The position numbers and the translations under genes are program-made. 64,000 nucleotides of DNA from Bemisia tabaci (taxonomy: Eukaryota > Arthropoda > Insecta > Hemiptera > Aleyrodidae), in the NCBI RefSeq assembly GCF_918797505.1, contig NC_092802.1, positions 19,427,883 to 19,491,882 of the forward strand, given 5' to 3'. How positions within the stretch are numbered: position 1 is the stretch's first letter; each line of letters starts with the position of its first letter. Under the pieces are notes generated by a model. It was given only the letters and a program-made list of their open reading frames with translations. It ran no database searches and was not told the DNA's origin. This document shows, piece after piece, positions 10,971-25,900 of the stretch.

Positions 10971-13900
10971 GTAGGCAACCACCATGGACTTTCCGTCGCC
11001 AGGGACCGTCCCTAAATGGGCCAGTTGCGCTGGTAACTGGACTATGTCGACTCATTATTAACCATAAGCAGTTTGATCAATCTGCAAGCTCGTGAGCTGT
11101 CCTGCATTGCGAGCAGCGACCCTCCACTGGCCTCTTGGCGACAGGTGGAAGCTTTTATTTTAGGGGATTCAAGACTTTCTTATGGACAATTTGACGTATT
11201 TCTGTCAAACGGAAATAAGCGCCATATAGGGGGAGGAAGGTAAAAGGGGTCTTAGATTGGCGGCGGAACCGGGCGTCGGGCTCATTCCGTCCTATACTCG
11301 CAATGCTTTTCCATGGCGCTTAGTTCCGTTTGACAGAACGCGCTATCCGGCAATAAAATCCTCAAAAGGAACTCAAATTGGCGCTTAGTTCCGTTTGACA
11401 GAAATACGTCCAATTATAAGGGAGCAACAGTCATCACTCTATATGATGGATGATCAGCTTCGGGTGACGTCATGAGCCGAACAAGTTTCCCGAACTGCGA
11501 CTTGTTTTGGCTTGTTTGCAAAACGAAACTGCCAACACGTTGTTAAACATCAACCGTGTAGGTAAGTGAACAGTTAATTGTTGAAGTCCCGAAAGTATAA
11601 GCTTCCACAATAGCCAAGATTCGAATGGAGCGTCTCTTGTCTCTGATTGCGAGGGACAGGACAATCAAAACGCGTTCAATTTATAGGCTATGCAATACAG
11701 ACGTCCACGGTGTACGAATAGATGCATCAAGGCGTTATGAACAAAGTTTCGGTCCAGTAAGTTTATCGCTTGAGTGTTGTAGAGCAGCATTGAACATCAG
11801 ACCATGTAAAATTCCCTCGTGGTTCCTTCGGGGTTCTCGTAATTAATTCGGATTTCCCAAAATTCGGATAAGAAAATCTGATATTTTCAAAAGTTCCGGG
11901 GGAAAATGCCGAAATATGCCCGGATCCAGCTACGAAGATCAACTCCAATCAAATAATCGGGGAAACTGAGGATTAAAACACCAATATTTCGAGAATATCC
12001 CAAAAATAGCTGAAACTTACGGGAATTTCGAATATTCCGAGTAAAGTTCCCAGGAATTGCAAGAGTTCCGAAATTCGGAATCAATTCCGGTAAATGGCAG
12101 CACTGAAACTTACTGAACCGCTACTTTGTTCAAAACGCCTTAATGCATCTATTCGTACTCCGTGGATGTCTGTATTGCATAGCTTGTAAATTGAAGGCGT
12201 TTTGACTTTCCTATCCCTTGCAATGCACTTTCCGTTACACGGAATGCCGTATCCGGTAGGATAGCTCACGATCTTGCTGATTGATCATACTGCTTATGGT
12301 TAGCAATGTGTAGACATAGTCGTCGACAAAATTTTTGATTTGTTTTGTTGGTCTTTGACATTTAGACAAAATGGGTCCGTTTCACAAATCACAAGATCAC
12401 GGTTTCATGTATCACAAAATTGCATTTTCATGTTTTTCGCTTACAAATTAGAAAGAAATGATAAGATTTTTCCTGACGCCTATTTTCTAAGGCAGATATT
12501 GACGGAGAGTTTGCCTTTCGAAAAATACGATTGTGACGTCATCCATCGCAGTTACGCACACGATAATTTCTTCCCCCTTTAAATCATCAATCGATACACA
12601 TATTTGCTTGGAAGCTCCATTTCAAACTCGTATGAAATTAAGGAAGAAAATATGGCATGCACCACCGGTAATGGTAATTCCAACAGGTTGACAACACTGT
12701 AAGTACTCCATTTAAATTTATTAAATGTATCGATTGTTTGCGAGGCTGGCTGGTCTCACCTTTAAAATTGATTGTTCATCATTTTAAATGGAAAAAAGTG
12801 TTACCTTTTTGCAAGAACCACCACTGATCACCGCGGTGGATGACGTCATAGGTCATGTTTGTAACGACCAAAATTTTCTTCGTCATTATATACCGGGGAA
12901 CTTGGTGTTTGTGTAGATCTTACTTCATAGTTTGTTGATCTATAATCTAAAGTAATCGAAACGCCTTCTTTACCAACTCAACCGATCATGAAATAGAAAG
13001 GAACCAAACTTTTTCTTTTTCTTTTTCAATTTTTTTATAAAAAATAAGTTCGGAATAGTTCGTGCCTCCCATATTTTTGTGCTCGGAGTTTCGAGTAACG
13101 TGAGCCCTATCCGACGCTCAATCGAGGTCATCTCAAAACAAGAAAGGTCAGGAACGCTTTTATTCTTCTTCGGCTCTGGTTCCTCTGAAATTATTATTGA
13201 CACAGTGAACCGCTGACCTTTCAACCTGCCTGGTTCCTCGCATAAACGAGAATTTGAAATCCTGATTTACTGTGAAAGAAGCACATAGCGCTAGTATAAG
13301 CTTTACGAAGATATGCTGTTTTCTCTCAACGTAACTGATCGCAAAATCGCATTTCAAAGTCGAAGGTGACTTAGATCCACGCGGATTGTGAGCAACCACT
13401 TCGCCCGAAGATCTGTTTTCAATGGCGCGACCCGGGCATTGTGAGGCCTGTCCCATTGTCACCCTCCTGGAATCGCTTTGCGTTTCTCCGACTCGCGGGC
13501 AAAAGCCACCACTTGTTGAATACAATCAGATGCGGTCGGACACTTGTTGCGAAAGGTCAGGCAATCAGACAGGGAATCAGTAGCACGGGTCTCGAAGAAG
13601 AAGCTTTTCTGAGAAAATAGTTCTGTCATATTTATACGTGTTATTTTTAACCTTTTTTCGCTTGTATTTCTTACTTTGCACTGGAAAAAAAAACACATTG
13701 GATCTAGAGTCCAGACTCTTGAAAAAATTGACAAGAAAAAATACTCTTGATTCAATCAGATTTAAGCTTAAATCAAAAGGAAATCCGCTCAAATTAAGAG
13801 GCTCGGTTCTTGATTTAAGCTTAAATCTGATTGAATCGAGAGTATTTTTTCTTGTCGATGTTTTTAAGAGTCTGGGCTCTAAATCCAATGTGTTGCTTTT

Positions 13901-16900
13901 TCTGAAGCCGTCGTTTCCCAGGCGAAGAAACGTAGCTCCATTCCAAGGTTGCACAATTTACTGAAACGATTCAATTTTTTACGAAAATATCACCGTGAAA
14001 TATATTCCTAAAATTTGTCTGATTTTTGCATGAAGTCTGGGGAGAAATCAGTGGAATTTCCGGTTAGAAATATACCAAATAAACATTAAAATTTGCAGTT
14101 TTTGTCAAAAATGTTATGCCCGACCTCTCTAATTGACTCGATCCACTATGCGGCGATGAACGGGCCGAGTTCAATAAAAAAAGGCCCAAGTCACATCGAG
14201 TTCGTGGCAATTCTTGCACGTTAGCAACATTGTTTTTTTCTCCACTTGAATACATATTAAACAATCTACTCTAGATGCGACAACCTGTCTCGATATGGAG
14301 ACAGGCTTAGAAAATAATTAAAATTTAGGTACTCAGGAAGCTTAAATATGTTCTACTATATGCCAACTTTTACGAGAAAATTAAAGTGTTATGCTTCTTA
14401 CCTTTTTACTGAAATAAAATCAAAGCAAAAATGAAATTAGACAACGTCGTAACTAAACAACCCGAGATGCGTTTCAGCTGAGTCTGGTATGAGCCATTCA
14501 TTAACCTTTTCCACAACTGCAACAATAACCGTCATTTTTTAATCAGTCGTAATTTTGAAAATTAACTCCAACAACTTAAAATTATCCGGGTCAATTGCCA
14601 TCCACTGCAAATCCCTCTTATATTTGACCATAAGTTTTGATTCTATTTCCTTTCGTCTTTAGCAAAACCAGACTGTACTCCCAACCACGAACAACCTCCT
14701 ACTAGACAAAGACCGATCAAATTCAAACGCAATAACGTAAATGCACTTACTATAAAACCGCCATTCTTGTCTCAAAGGCTTCCGGACCCGCCCCTCCTTC
14801 CCCCTCGAACCACCCCATTGCGCACTCTCCCCCACCCCCCTTCTATTTATCTTTGCACTCCGTTCGCACTTTTCGATGACAGCAAGTTTCTGAGTCGGAC
14901 AAACATTGATGTAGCCAAATTGTATCGAAAAAAGTCTACTTTTTTGTTCAAGAGTGGTTCTTTGCAATACTGGAAAAAAAACATTGGATCTAGAGTCCAG
15001 ACTTTTGAAAACATTGACAAGATAAAATACTCTTGATTCAATAGGATTTTTGCTTGAATCAAAACGAAATCCGCTGAAATTAAGAGGCTTAGTTTTTTAT
15101 TTAAGCTAGATTCTGATTGAATCAAGGAGTACTTTTTCTTGTCGATGTTTTTAAGAGTCTGGACTCTAGATCCAACGTGTTTTTCTTCCAGTGACGTCTC
15201 GAATTTTATGCAAAATTCAGCGAAATACACGATTCGGCCGAAAGTTCTGTCCAAAGGAACTTCCCCCTTGGAGAGTGAGTCCACCTCTATTAAAATCTGC
15301 GAATATAGATCGGGCTGCATATCGTCACTTCCAGATAATAGGATGTAATTATATTCCAAAGTTGCAAAATATCCACTCGCAGATTGTTTTCTCATGAGGT
15401 TACTTTTGCACGATTTTAATGGAAAATGTAACCTTACATCCCTTTGATCATCATTAAACTTTGGACACCGCGAAGTCGTATTTTTGTGCAAATTCCATTC
15501 GTCGAATTAGTATCATATTCCTCATAAGGAGGCTGATTCCGTTATACGGCGTTGTTCCTCCCTCACAGCCTCAATTTTACAAGTTCTTGTAATTTTGGAA
15601 GATGATTAACTAAACCAATAGCTTCATTGAGTTTTACTGTTTTGCGGAATATTTCATGAAGGACTATTTTAATAAATGAAAAAAATTAATAAAGAAAGGA
15701 GGATTATTCACTGGGATTTAAAATCCTCTACGCATCCTCTCTCTTGCTCATTGCGGTGTTTTATTTTTTATTTTTTACGCAACGCGGCATCACTGTGAGC
15801 GATCCTGGCGGTCGGGTCCAAAGCAGCGTAAACTTTGCCTGAATGCACTTACGGGGTGCCTTTTGATGATGATGCCCGGCCTGTGCCTGCCTCGCCTTTG
15901 TATAGGCAACCCTCGACACAGCGATCTGTTGCCGGCTTGGTTTTGTATTTTCCTAGAAACGGACCCCAGGTTAAATCCAAGAAATCATTCTCCTGCATGC
16001 CAGTCTGAAAAATAGAAAGTGAGCCTGGTTCATTGCAATTTTTCCGGATTTTTGAGGAATATTTAATTTCCCCTTTTGATTTACCTTTTTTTTAAAAAGT
16101 TCAGACGCGACCGTTAAAAAGCTTCACGCAATTAATATATTTTAATTTTCTGATTTATACAGACTTGTGCTCTCTTTGATGGAGATTTAATATTTCCCCC
16201 ACCTGTTTTATCCGTTAAGTGAACACATCTGTTAATCTTAGGCTTTTTGGAGGAAGATTTGAGATAGTCCAACGATCAATAGATGATTTCTAGATTTCAG
16301 GACTCTACTTGAGAATTTCCAAGCATCACTACATTTTGCAATTCAGAACTACAATTTATGTTTGGGTTTAGAGACAACGTATGTGCCATCAGTTGCCCTA
16401 TGCACATAAGTTTTTTACCGATACGCGAAAAACCGTTTCTCAGAATTGCAAAATGATATCCATTGATATCCATTGATCCAATGATATGCAAATTTTAATG
16501 TTTATTTTGTCACGAGTTCAATATCAAGGGAAGTTCCTGAAAGGGAATTTCACAAAAAAACCAATGAAACCACCCTTAAACTTTTCTGTTTCATATTTTC
16601 GAAAATATAAGCTTTAAAAGTTTCCAGATTTTGTTCGAATTTTCCTATCGACCCGGTCCAGTGTGCGGCACTTCAGCTAGGCCCGCACATCTTGTCATAT
16701 TTTAAAATCTTACCTCCGCACGGTCTGGCAACATGGCGCGTGGCTTTTGCATATGCGTGCGCGCGGCCTTTTCGCGGGCTCTCGCGTGCCTTTATAAAAG
16801 TGCCCTGCATCCAGGGAAAACTCGCAGTATTTCCCATCTTGACCGCGACAGATTAGCACTTCCTGCGGGCCACGTGTAAGTCCTCCATTTTTCACCCTCC

Positions 16901-19900
16901 ACCCCCCCCCCCGCCCCTCGCGGCCGCAGTTTTAATGAATTTCCGACCGCCGTTCGTGGAAAAAACCCGTCTTCTTCCTCCTCTGGGGTGTGAATTTCAA
17001 TTAGTCCGCGAATGAAATTTCAATGAAAGAAAGGACGGACGCGCGTTCGGTAATAGCTTTTGCATACGATTGAAGTCTCCTCGTGGGTTAATATGTTTAG
17101 CCGGAATAAAATTGAAGTGAACTTGTTGGTGGGTTTAATGTAAGGTTTAAAGTCGGTTCTCAGATTCGATCGAAAATGTAAGTGTTAGTGGTATGTTTAG
17201 TGGAGAGCGTGGTCACGTGATAGGTAACGTAGTTTGTATACTCTTATATTATTTTGTTAATCGAAACATTGCAGTCAATGTAATTTCTCTCGAAAAACGA
17301 GTTAAAGAATATTTTTTCATCGGCCAACGAGTGACAGTCACATTTTTTCATTCATCTTAAAGTGTCACTCAATTTTTCGTTTCATTTTTTAATAAATTAC
17401 AGCCATGAGCTTAATTTTTTAAAAAAATATAATAGAACTTTTTTCACAACAAAATTAAACACGAGTTGAAAGGTATTTTTTCACTGACCAATGAATGACA
17501 ACCACATTTTTTCATTCATCTTAAAGTGTCACTCAATGTTTTGCTTCATTTTTCAATAAATTTCAGTCGTGACTTTAATTTTTTATTTAACTACAACAGA
17601 TTTTCTCTTTTAACAAAATTGAGTAAATTTAATTTTTCGGGGTGATCTCTTAAATTGTGCAATTCAAGCCACTTTTTCCATTGTTTAAAAAAATCATGGT
17701 ACATATTTATTATTTTTTTAAAAACTCAAATCAATTTCTTCCATTTCTCTAAAAATGTCAGTAAATTTGTCCTCCACCCAAAGTTTTTCTTTGTTCTGTT
17801 TTTGTTTTGTTTTTATTTGTGTATAATTTCATTTTCTTATTTTCCCTGAAACCATGAGTTTTTCAATGGGTACTTTCATTTGCCTCGAAATCAAAATCAA
17901 TTTTAAAAAGTTTACTGCATGTCTATCTCCTATAAACCGGCAGTCAAATTTTAATTTCTCCGCACACGATCCGACCCCAGCAGTAAAAGAGACGTAAAAA
18001 ATTAAAAAAGCTCAGACTAAATGTGCACTATAATTCGCAGAAGCAGCCAAACCGCGAAACGAGTGCCCTCAATTGTAAGATATTTAGCACAAACCACTCG
18101 CGTACAACTACCCGTACACAACTGTGATATCTGCTTACTCTCTTCATTTGAGGTGCCAACGAAAAATCTCCGATAATTTTACACTTATAAATTCAATCGT
18201 TGTAAAAAATGTGTTTATGCCTATTTTAATACATGGAGAGGAATTAAATGTTAAACGACAGAAATCACACTTATGGAAGATTGAAACAAGTAATGTAATG
18301 TGAGACACATATGTACACATTTTATTGAAGGAAATTTGGCAATTCTCGAATATTTATACGGCGTTCTTCTTTAGCATGGTAGAATACGGCCCTTAGTTCT
18401 TTCATTAATGATCCGACATCGTGTCCGCTCAGTCAGTACGTGGACTAGACGTAATAAATACCGTTGAAAGAAAAAAAATCACGATTAGAAAAAGCATAGA
18501 AACGAGGAGAGGCCCTCGTTGAAAAGCCTGAAAGCTACTGATTAGGAAAAGTTCACTCTCGTCTGGGTGTCTAATAGACACGTTTTCGGACTGTCCGGGG
18601 GCATTGGCTGAAGCGAACATGCTGATAAAGAACTCGTGGTCCTCAACTTGAGCTTGGACTCCGGGTGTGGTTAATAGCAGTGGCGTGGCGTGCTATGTGA
18701 TACATCGATTGATCGGCCATTTAAACCTATGGGAAAGGATCGATAAACAGGGTGTTCGCAGCGAACACCTTACTAATCGATTCCTTACCATAGGTTTAAA
18801 TGGCCGATCAATCGATACATCGCAATTCAAGCCACGCCATTGGATAGTTCCTCCTCACAGGTGGAATGTTGTATATTTAGTCGACTCTTTTGGTTTATAT
18901 CATATGCGGCCAAATGAGCATTTTATGCCTCGGTTTCTGACTGGACAAAGAAAATGGCTCGTGCAGACCGTGGAAAATACTTTTGAGTATTTCCTTGGTA
19001 GCATTGTTTGTTAAATTTAGGCACAGAGAAACGTAAAAAATGTTTTAAAATGTACGAGTCGGGGAACTCTCACTGGAAAAAAAGTCGCTTGGATCTAGAG
19101 TCCAGACTCTTGAAAACAATGACAAGAAAAAATACTCTTGATTCCATTGGAATTTTGCTCAAATCGAGAACCAATCCTCTTCATTTAAGCGGATTTCTTT
19201 TTGATCTAAGCAAAAATCCGATGGAATCAAGAGTACTTTTTCTTGTCATTGTTTTCAAGAGTCTGAACTCTAGATCCACGCGACTTTTTCCAGTGTTTTT
19301 GTTCCGTTTTAAGCAAAATTTACTTAAAATTTACGTTTAAAAACCCGTTTAAAATTTGACATAAAAGTGTGTTAAATTTCATTAAGTTCATATTGACAAA
19401 ATACGCATGACAAAAAAATGTAAACATTTTCTTGACATTTTTCAAAATACGGTATAAAAAATTTGTAAAGGTATGAAATGGTATTTTTACATGAAGAACA
19501 AAACAAAATGGGTTTCCTGACTCGGATATTTTAACAACTTCTTTTTTAAAAGTGTTCCGCTTTAGAATTAACGAGTTCTTTAAATGTTTTTTTTTACGGC
19601 AATGTTTCCAGGGTTGGCTCCTCGGGCCGTTCTTTTTATACTTGAGGATACTTAAATTCTAAAGAATAAACAACATATATGACTGTCCTCCAAGAAAAAT
19701 TATTTGGACCACTAAAACTCAAAGTTAAGATAGGATATTAGAGAAAAGAGAAGAATTTCACACTCAGCATTTTGGGACAAAAAATGTTTGAGAATGAAAT
19801 GCTTGAAATGTTGTCTGAACGGCATCATATTCCGAAACGGATTTGGATCGCTTTTCTTTTGGAAGTCCTTAGCTTACGTCAGAAAACGGGAGAAGGTTGT

Positions 19901-22900
19901 AAAATAATGTATTTGTTTTCGGGAAATATACCAAAAGAGTATTGCTTATTTAGGAAAAAAATGTAACGTTATTTTTTTAATACAAGGCAACCCAGTAGAC
20001 TGGTTAAAAATTGTGAGATGGAAAATGAAACTGCAAGCATATTGCTTTGTTTGCTGAAGCAGGTACATAAGTAAAGATTTAATTAAAAAGCTCTGTTGTC
20101 ATTTATCTACCTTTTTTTTCATTGAGGTCTGAATTCTCGACTGCGGAAAGAGAAATTGAGTTAGGATCCACCGGCGAGATTTTTTTAAAATTATAGCATT
20201 GGCAAACCAATGAAAAGTTTCTTTTAAAATTTTATAGCATCATGCCTCTCTGTACCTATCTATCTATTTACCCATACTGAATCAACATTGTTTCATTTTG
20301 TTCGGAAGTCCCTTCGTAGATGAGGGAAAGATAAGCGACATGAAATGTTGCTGCGCTGATTCTGGCTGAATGCGGCTTTCAATTAATCAGTGTATAATTG
20401 TAAATTGTAAATTTCAATGTACAATTGTAATATAACTGTTAATTCAGACTCATCAAATGTCTGGGCTGATATTAACAAATGTTCGTATGTTTCGACAAAG
20501 AGCTGTCAAATTGTCATTAATCTGATCTGAATCATTACACAACGTGCTATCCTCATATTTTCTTTTTCGAAATGTTCATCACACAATTATTTACAACCAT
20601 CAAAATTGTGAAAACTTTGTTTTTTTAACGAATGCTGCGGCTTTTGAGATAAATGTTCGCCGGAAATGATTTCAGTGACCCTAGAATGATGCATTTTTTT
20701 ACACATGATTCCTATCTATAAAACAAATAATTATTTTGTGCACAAGGGAGGATTTGAAGGTGTCTGAAATTGTGTGAATTTCGTGGTTAAGAAGAAACTA
20801 CTATTCGAACTGAGCATGAAAATGTCCTTGGTTTCTAAAATGTAGGATTATTGGAGGAAATATGACCAAATTACCTAATCTGCAAAAATACAAGTGTTTA
20901 AATAGGAAATGCCGCCTTATGACGTCACAAAGCGGCTTATATATTCTCCCTTTCATATCGATTTCTCTACGATTTCCCAGTTGAGAAAAAAAATATGAAA
21001 AACACTGCAAACGCAACTCATTAAGCACTCTCAGGTACAGAAATACAATTTTTATGTGCAAATTCTCCATTAGCATATGAATTAGAATTTCAATCCAAGT
21101 GAGATTTCACTCAGGGATTTGATAAAATGCCTGATTTTACTGTAACCTACAACACGTCCAATTTTCAATTGAGCAAAAATTGAATTTCGATAATTCTGAT
21201 ATTTGAAGTTCGGTTCGGCAAGGTAGAGCAAGCGAGCGGCATAGTATCTACAAATTGGCTCGCATCAGAGGCCTCTACAAAATTGCCACCGTTCTCCGGG
21301 CAACGTTTGGTCAAAATTGAGTTGAAATCCACCCTCAACCCTCTCCTGCCCGGATTGGCATTTACGTCGAGACAAAAGGTATTCAAACGTCAGAAGCCAT
21401 CTAGCTTTGTCGGCGGCCGGCCGCTGCACTTTTGCTGCGCCGCACAGTGGATCGATTCAATTAGAGAGGTCGGGCATGACATTTTTGACTAAAACTGCTA
21501 ATTTGAATGTTTATTTCGTCAAATTTTAAATTTTGACGGGCGATTCCTGAAGAAAATTTTACGAGGAAATCAATGGGACCAAGTTTAAGGCCTCAAAATG
21601 TTGTGAAAACGGAGTTATGAGCTTTTAAAGTTTCCAAATTTTGTCCGACCTCTCGCATTTACTCGATCCACCGTGCGTCGCCCAGTGAAACGAGCTTTTA
21701 AAACTAGGGAAAGAAAAGGAGAGATTTATGTCGAGTTCACTCGATTGCATCAATCACCAGTTGGCCCATTTCTTACCACGTAAATTTATGTTGAATGGTG
21801 CTGTTCTCTGATGAAAAAAATGCAAATTTTGATGTTTATCTACTCCTAATACTAATGAATTTCAAAGGGGATCCGTCGAAGAACATTTTACGAAATAAAA
21901 AGTAGAACTACTCTCAAACGTCTACTTTTTGTATTAATGAAGATGCAGGCTTTTACATCATGTCCAGCAGTGGCGATATTGCAAGTTGGCAACACTGATT
22001 TTCATTCATTTAAATCAGTTAAAAATATCGATTTTACGTAAGGTAATGCCACAACAAGAATCGATCGTATCGATTGAAAAAAAATGTTGCACGTCTTTTG
22101 CTTGTTTCATTGCGCTTTAAGATGGGTCATTAAAAATTGTGCAGTCCGTACAACAAAGGTATGCGTGTAACTTTTCTATCATCTTTTCCCTGTACAATAC
22201 ATGTATTCAAGTAATGTACTCTTTACAACTTTAAGAGACGCTGAATGTCTTAAAATTATACTAACTAACTTTAAATTCTGTTTCAGGAGCAAAAGAGGAA
22301 GTTATTTCACACGTCCGTCTACGAATCTGAGCTTCAACTTAAAAAGCTCTACATTCAAACCTGCAAGCGGCTCCCTGCGTTCGGCTGTAAAATCTATCAA
22401 GTGAAAGAACTTTTGAGAGGAAAGACAAAGAAAAAAGTTAGTATCTCATAAATACTGGAATCAGCTCGTAGCGACTAAAATTGGATTGGAATTTACAATT
22501 TTGAAACTAATGTCTTCTTGGAAACGAGTAACATTTGTAACTAATTTAATGTAATTTTTGTGTAACTAATCGTAAATTGTTTGTTAGAGCCTAATTTATA
22601 ACTTTGTAGAATTTTAGGTACTTAGTGGAATTCGTAAACTTTTTAATAATTTTGTCTCAAACGTATGACCTAGGGATTTGATTTGAGCTTTAAATTAAAA
22701 TTTTTGTGGTCATATTCTTACTTCTTTCATGTCACGATGTTTGTAGCATTATTTTGTCTGAGTAGTCATAAGAACAACTCTTTATTTAGAATTTTGATAC
22801 ACTAAGGGTACCCCTTTCCGCAAATATTTCGCGAATCTATCAGATACACGTAGTTTAACTTCATAAACAAAATTTCGCTCTGGAACTTTCCGCTGAAGAT

Positions 22901-25900
22901 GTGTGCCTTTTTTTTTGTATTCCAGACAGCCAGACTTCTGGGGCTTGGACCCGAACGCATCGTCCTACTAGATAATAAAACTAAAATACTAGTCAAATCT
23001 CAAAACACAGCTGATCTCTTACAGGTAATTGTCCCTATATGTTATCGACCATCTCTGTAATGTTAAGGAAAAAAGTTGGAAACGCGGAGATCGGCAGATC
23101 TCTCCGCCAAGCCGAAACTGTAAAAACGTGTGCAACACAACTGAAAAAAAGCCTGGAATGAGATTTATATAAAACGCCTTCAAACTCCTGTGCAGCAACC
23201 ACAGCCCACAGCAACAAGGGGGCAGTAAGCCGTGCCTTAAGTCGGTCGACCCTAAATATATAAACCCAAATTATTAAGAACTGCCGATTTTTCCGCACCA
23301 AAATAATAAACCCCAAATTACCTTCTTACACGAGCGGCGTTTAGCAAAAAGAAAACAAGAGACACGTTTTTGAAAAAACTGAGTTTAGAATAGTTTTCAA
23401 CTTGTCTTGAGGTTTTTTTTTACCTCAAACAAAGAACTTGATTCAAAATGGGTATTTTTGGCTTAGGTATAACATTATACCTAACTGATCTCTTTGCACG
23501 GTTTTAAAAGTTGAAAAATCTATCCATTTGGACCTGATTTGGACGTATTTCTGCCAAACAGGACTATGTGCGAGTGAGAAAGATGGAGTGTGTTCTAGAA
23601 AGCTGCATAAGAAGCAACATTAAAGTGGGCGTGATTCCTTTTGGAGAAATAGAAAAGCGGTATTTTACATTCTCTCAAACGACCCAACTTAATGGGACAA
23701 CACTGTAGTGGGGCCGATAAGTGGAAAATATCATAAGAATCGTGCACTTCTGGAAGAAAGCATGAAAATTTCAGGGATTCATCTCTACCCTGTAGACATT
23801 CGATTCAGACATAGACCCCAAAAATCTGAGCCCCCTGGGGGGGCAGGGGGGCCCCCAAATTTTGAATTTTGAATAACTACTGAACGGCTAATGTTAGCGT
23901 AATTTTTTTTAAACAGGACGATAGGAAATTTTATCAGGAACAAAAATGGTTCCTATGAATTTTTCTGTGAGATCGATATTTAAGGCGTGAAACGGGAATA
24001 ACCGTCGGGGGACGGGGAGCCGGCCGTTCTGAGGCAGATCTGCGCTGTTTGCCCGGGACGCGCGCGGCGGCGAAGTACGGTGTTACCGACGAAACAGCCG
24101 CTTGTCTTGGTTTAATCTCAACGATGCGCAGTTTTAAAAATAATAATGCATTTACCGTACTGCCTAAATACTTTTCCTCAGTAATATAAGCTCTACTTTT
24201 TATTAGTAATACATAAAAACAAGCAAAAGCGAAATACTCCAATGTGAGAGCGCCGAGTCAATAGGAGGGATCGGTCATCGCGCATCACGCGTCTTGTTTT
24301 CTCTGAATGCAGAGCTTTTCCGACCTCATTACAGAGTAAATTACCCTTTCCTCACGTAAGTTTTGTACAGGATTACACTTTTTTTAAGATATTAGAGCGA
24401 AATAACAAGTTTTAATACGATTTTGACCCACTTTTTCATGACTATTGGAAATGGCGGATCCTTCGTAACTTATTTTTAGCTTATTTTTCATGTTACTTTC
24501 GGCGAATAAGACAATGAGCTGCTTACATAACCATGAATTTTCCAAAACTTGGTAGAGACATTAATTGAAGAGTGAGAAGGGAGGAGAGGGGGGCTCCACA
24601 GTCCCTTCGCCACTATAAGGTTACCAGATTTCCTTCAAAATGAAGGAAATATCGTTTTTCGTTCATGTTCATTGGTTTCTCGCCATTGGATAGGTACTGA
24701 TTCATACGGAACATTCCGACAATGTTCTTTTCTCCTCTTTTTCCCTCCAGCCAGTCAATAGAAGTTTTCATTTTCATGAACTCCCCATTTTTTCAGTTAT
24801 TCAACAAATATGCATATTTCAAAAAAAATAGAACAATACATTAAATAAATGATAAAAAAGAAGCTATCTGAATACTATCGCCTCTTTTTATCGAGTCATC
24901 CTTGAAGATATTATTGGTACTTACCACGACACATAGAAAATGGAATGAGCAGTAAAAAAAATCCATGTATATTATCTTACATTTTGTTGTATGGAATTTA
25001 GAGTGGAGTTGGTAACATTTGTATTGAAAAAAATATTAATATAGGAGGAAATTTATTTATCATGCAGGTTCTGATTCTTTAAAGAACCTCTGAGAAGGAC
25101 CAGGCCTCAGGAAGAAATTCATTGCATTTCTTCTTTTTCAACCCGCAAATCTCGTACCGATTTTTGATTTGTATGGAGCTCATGGAAGAGTTCTAGGTAA
25201 GTATGTCGGAGACAATTTTCAAGAAACGGGACTTGCAAAATATGCAATGCACAAAACGTACACCTTAAACTTTATCGTACATTATAACACTGATCGAATT
25301 AGCTTTAGAGATTATCAAAAGGTTAATTTATCGTCAAAATATAAAAAATCAGTCAAAATCAGTAATCAGTAATCAGTTGCAAAATTACCGAGATTGCGGA
25401 ATATCGTACCTATGATGCGCTGACATAAGAGCAGGATAGGTTCCCAGTACTTAGGCGCGACTTCCTATCACTCAAATGGACCGTTTTGACAGATTAGCGG
25501 ATACGGCGGCTATTATTACTTATTACTTAATAATAATATTCTTTGTACTGTACAAGAAGCAGTCCAACAAAGGTTTTTTGGGGGTCATTCATCCCTATCA
25601 AGCTTTCTCAAGATTCTTTTGCCGTTTTTTTGGAGCAAGTTTTGAAGGTGGTTTTGGTCCTCTTAAAAAAATGCCTATACGTAGCAATGATGTACCAAAA
25701 TGTTCCTGAAAGAGAGGAGAATAAGCATGTTTTTATGTATGCTCATTGTTTACAAAATTAGGCTCCCTGTCTTAAGTAAGCATATTTAGATACCATCCTG
25801 ATGTCGCAGCACCGAGAGAAAGAGAAAGAAAAACACTTTAAAATCATTTTTCAGGTCATCGTGGTACACAAATAAGATTTGTGACTTTTAGCCCCCCCCC

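Noticed and set aside
10668..10985. - strand and alternate-frame open frames across the GC-rich exon
   Set aside because: They are shadows of PLCE exon 1; their Arg/Pro/Ala-rich peptides have no domain features and no splice context.
14847..15491. A 214-aa - strand open frame
   Set aside because: It spans a MITE in the middle, with unrelated sequence at both sides and no recognisable domain.
19772..19966. A 64-aa open frame in PLCE intron 1 as a nested gene
   Set aside because: No similarity to a known family, no promoter or splice signals, AT-rich composition like the surrounding intron.
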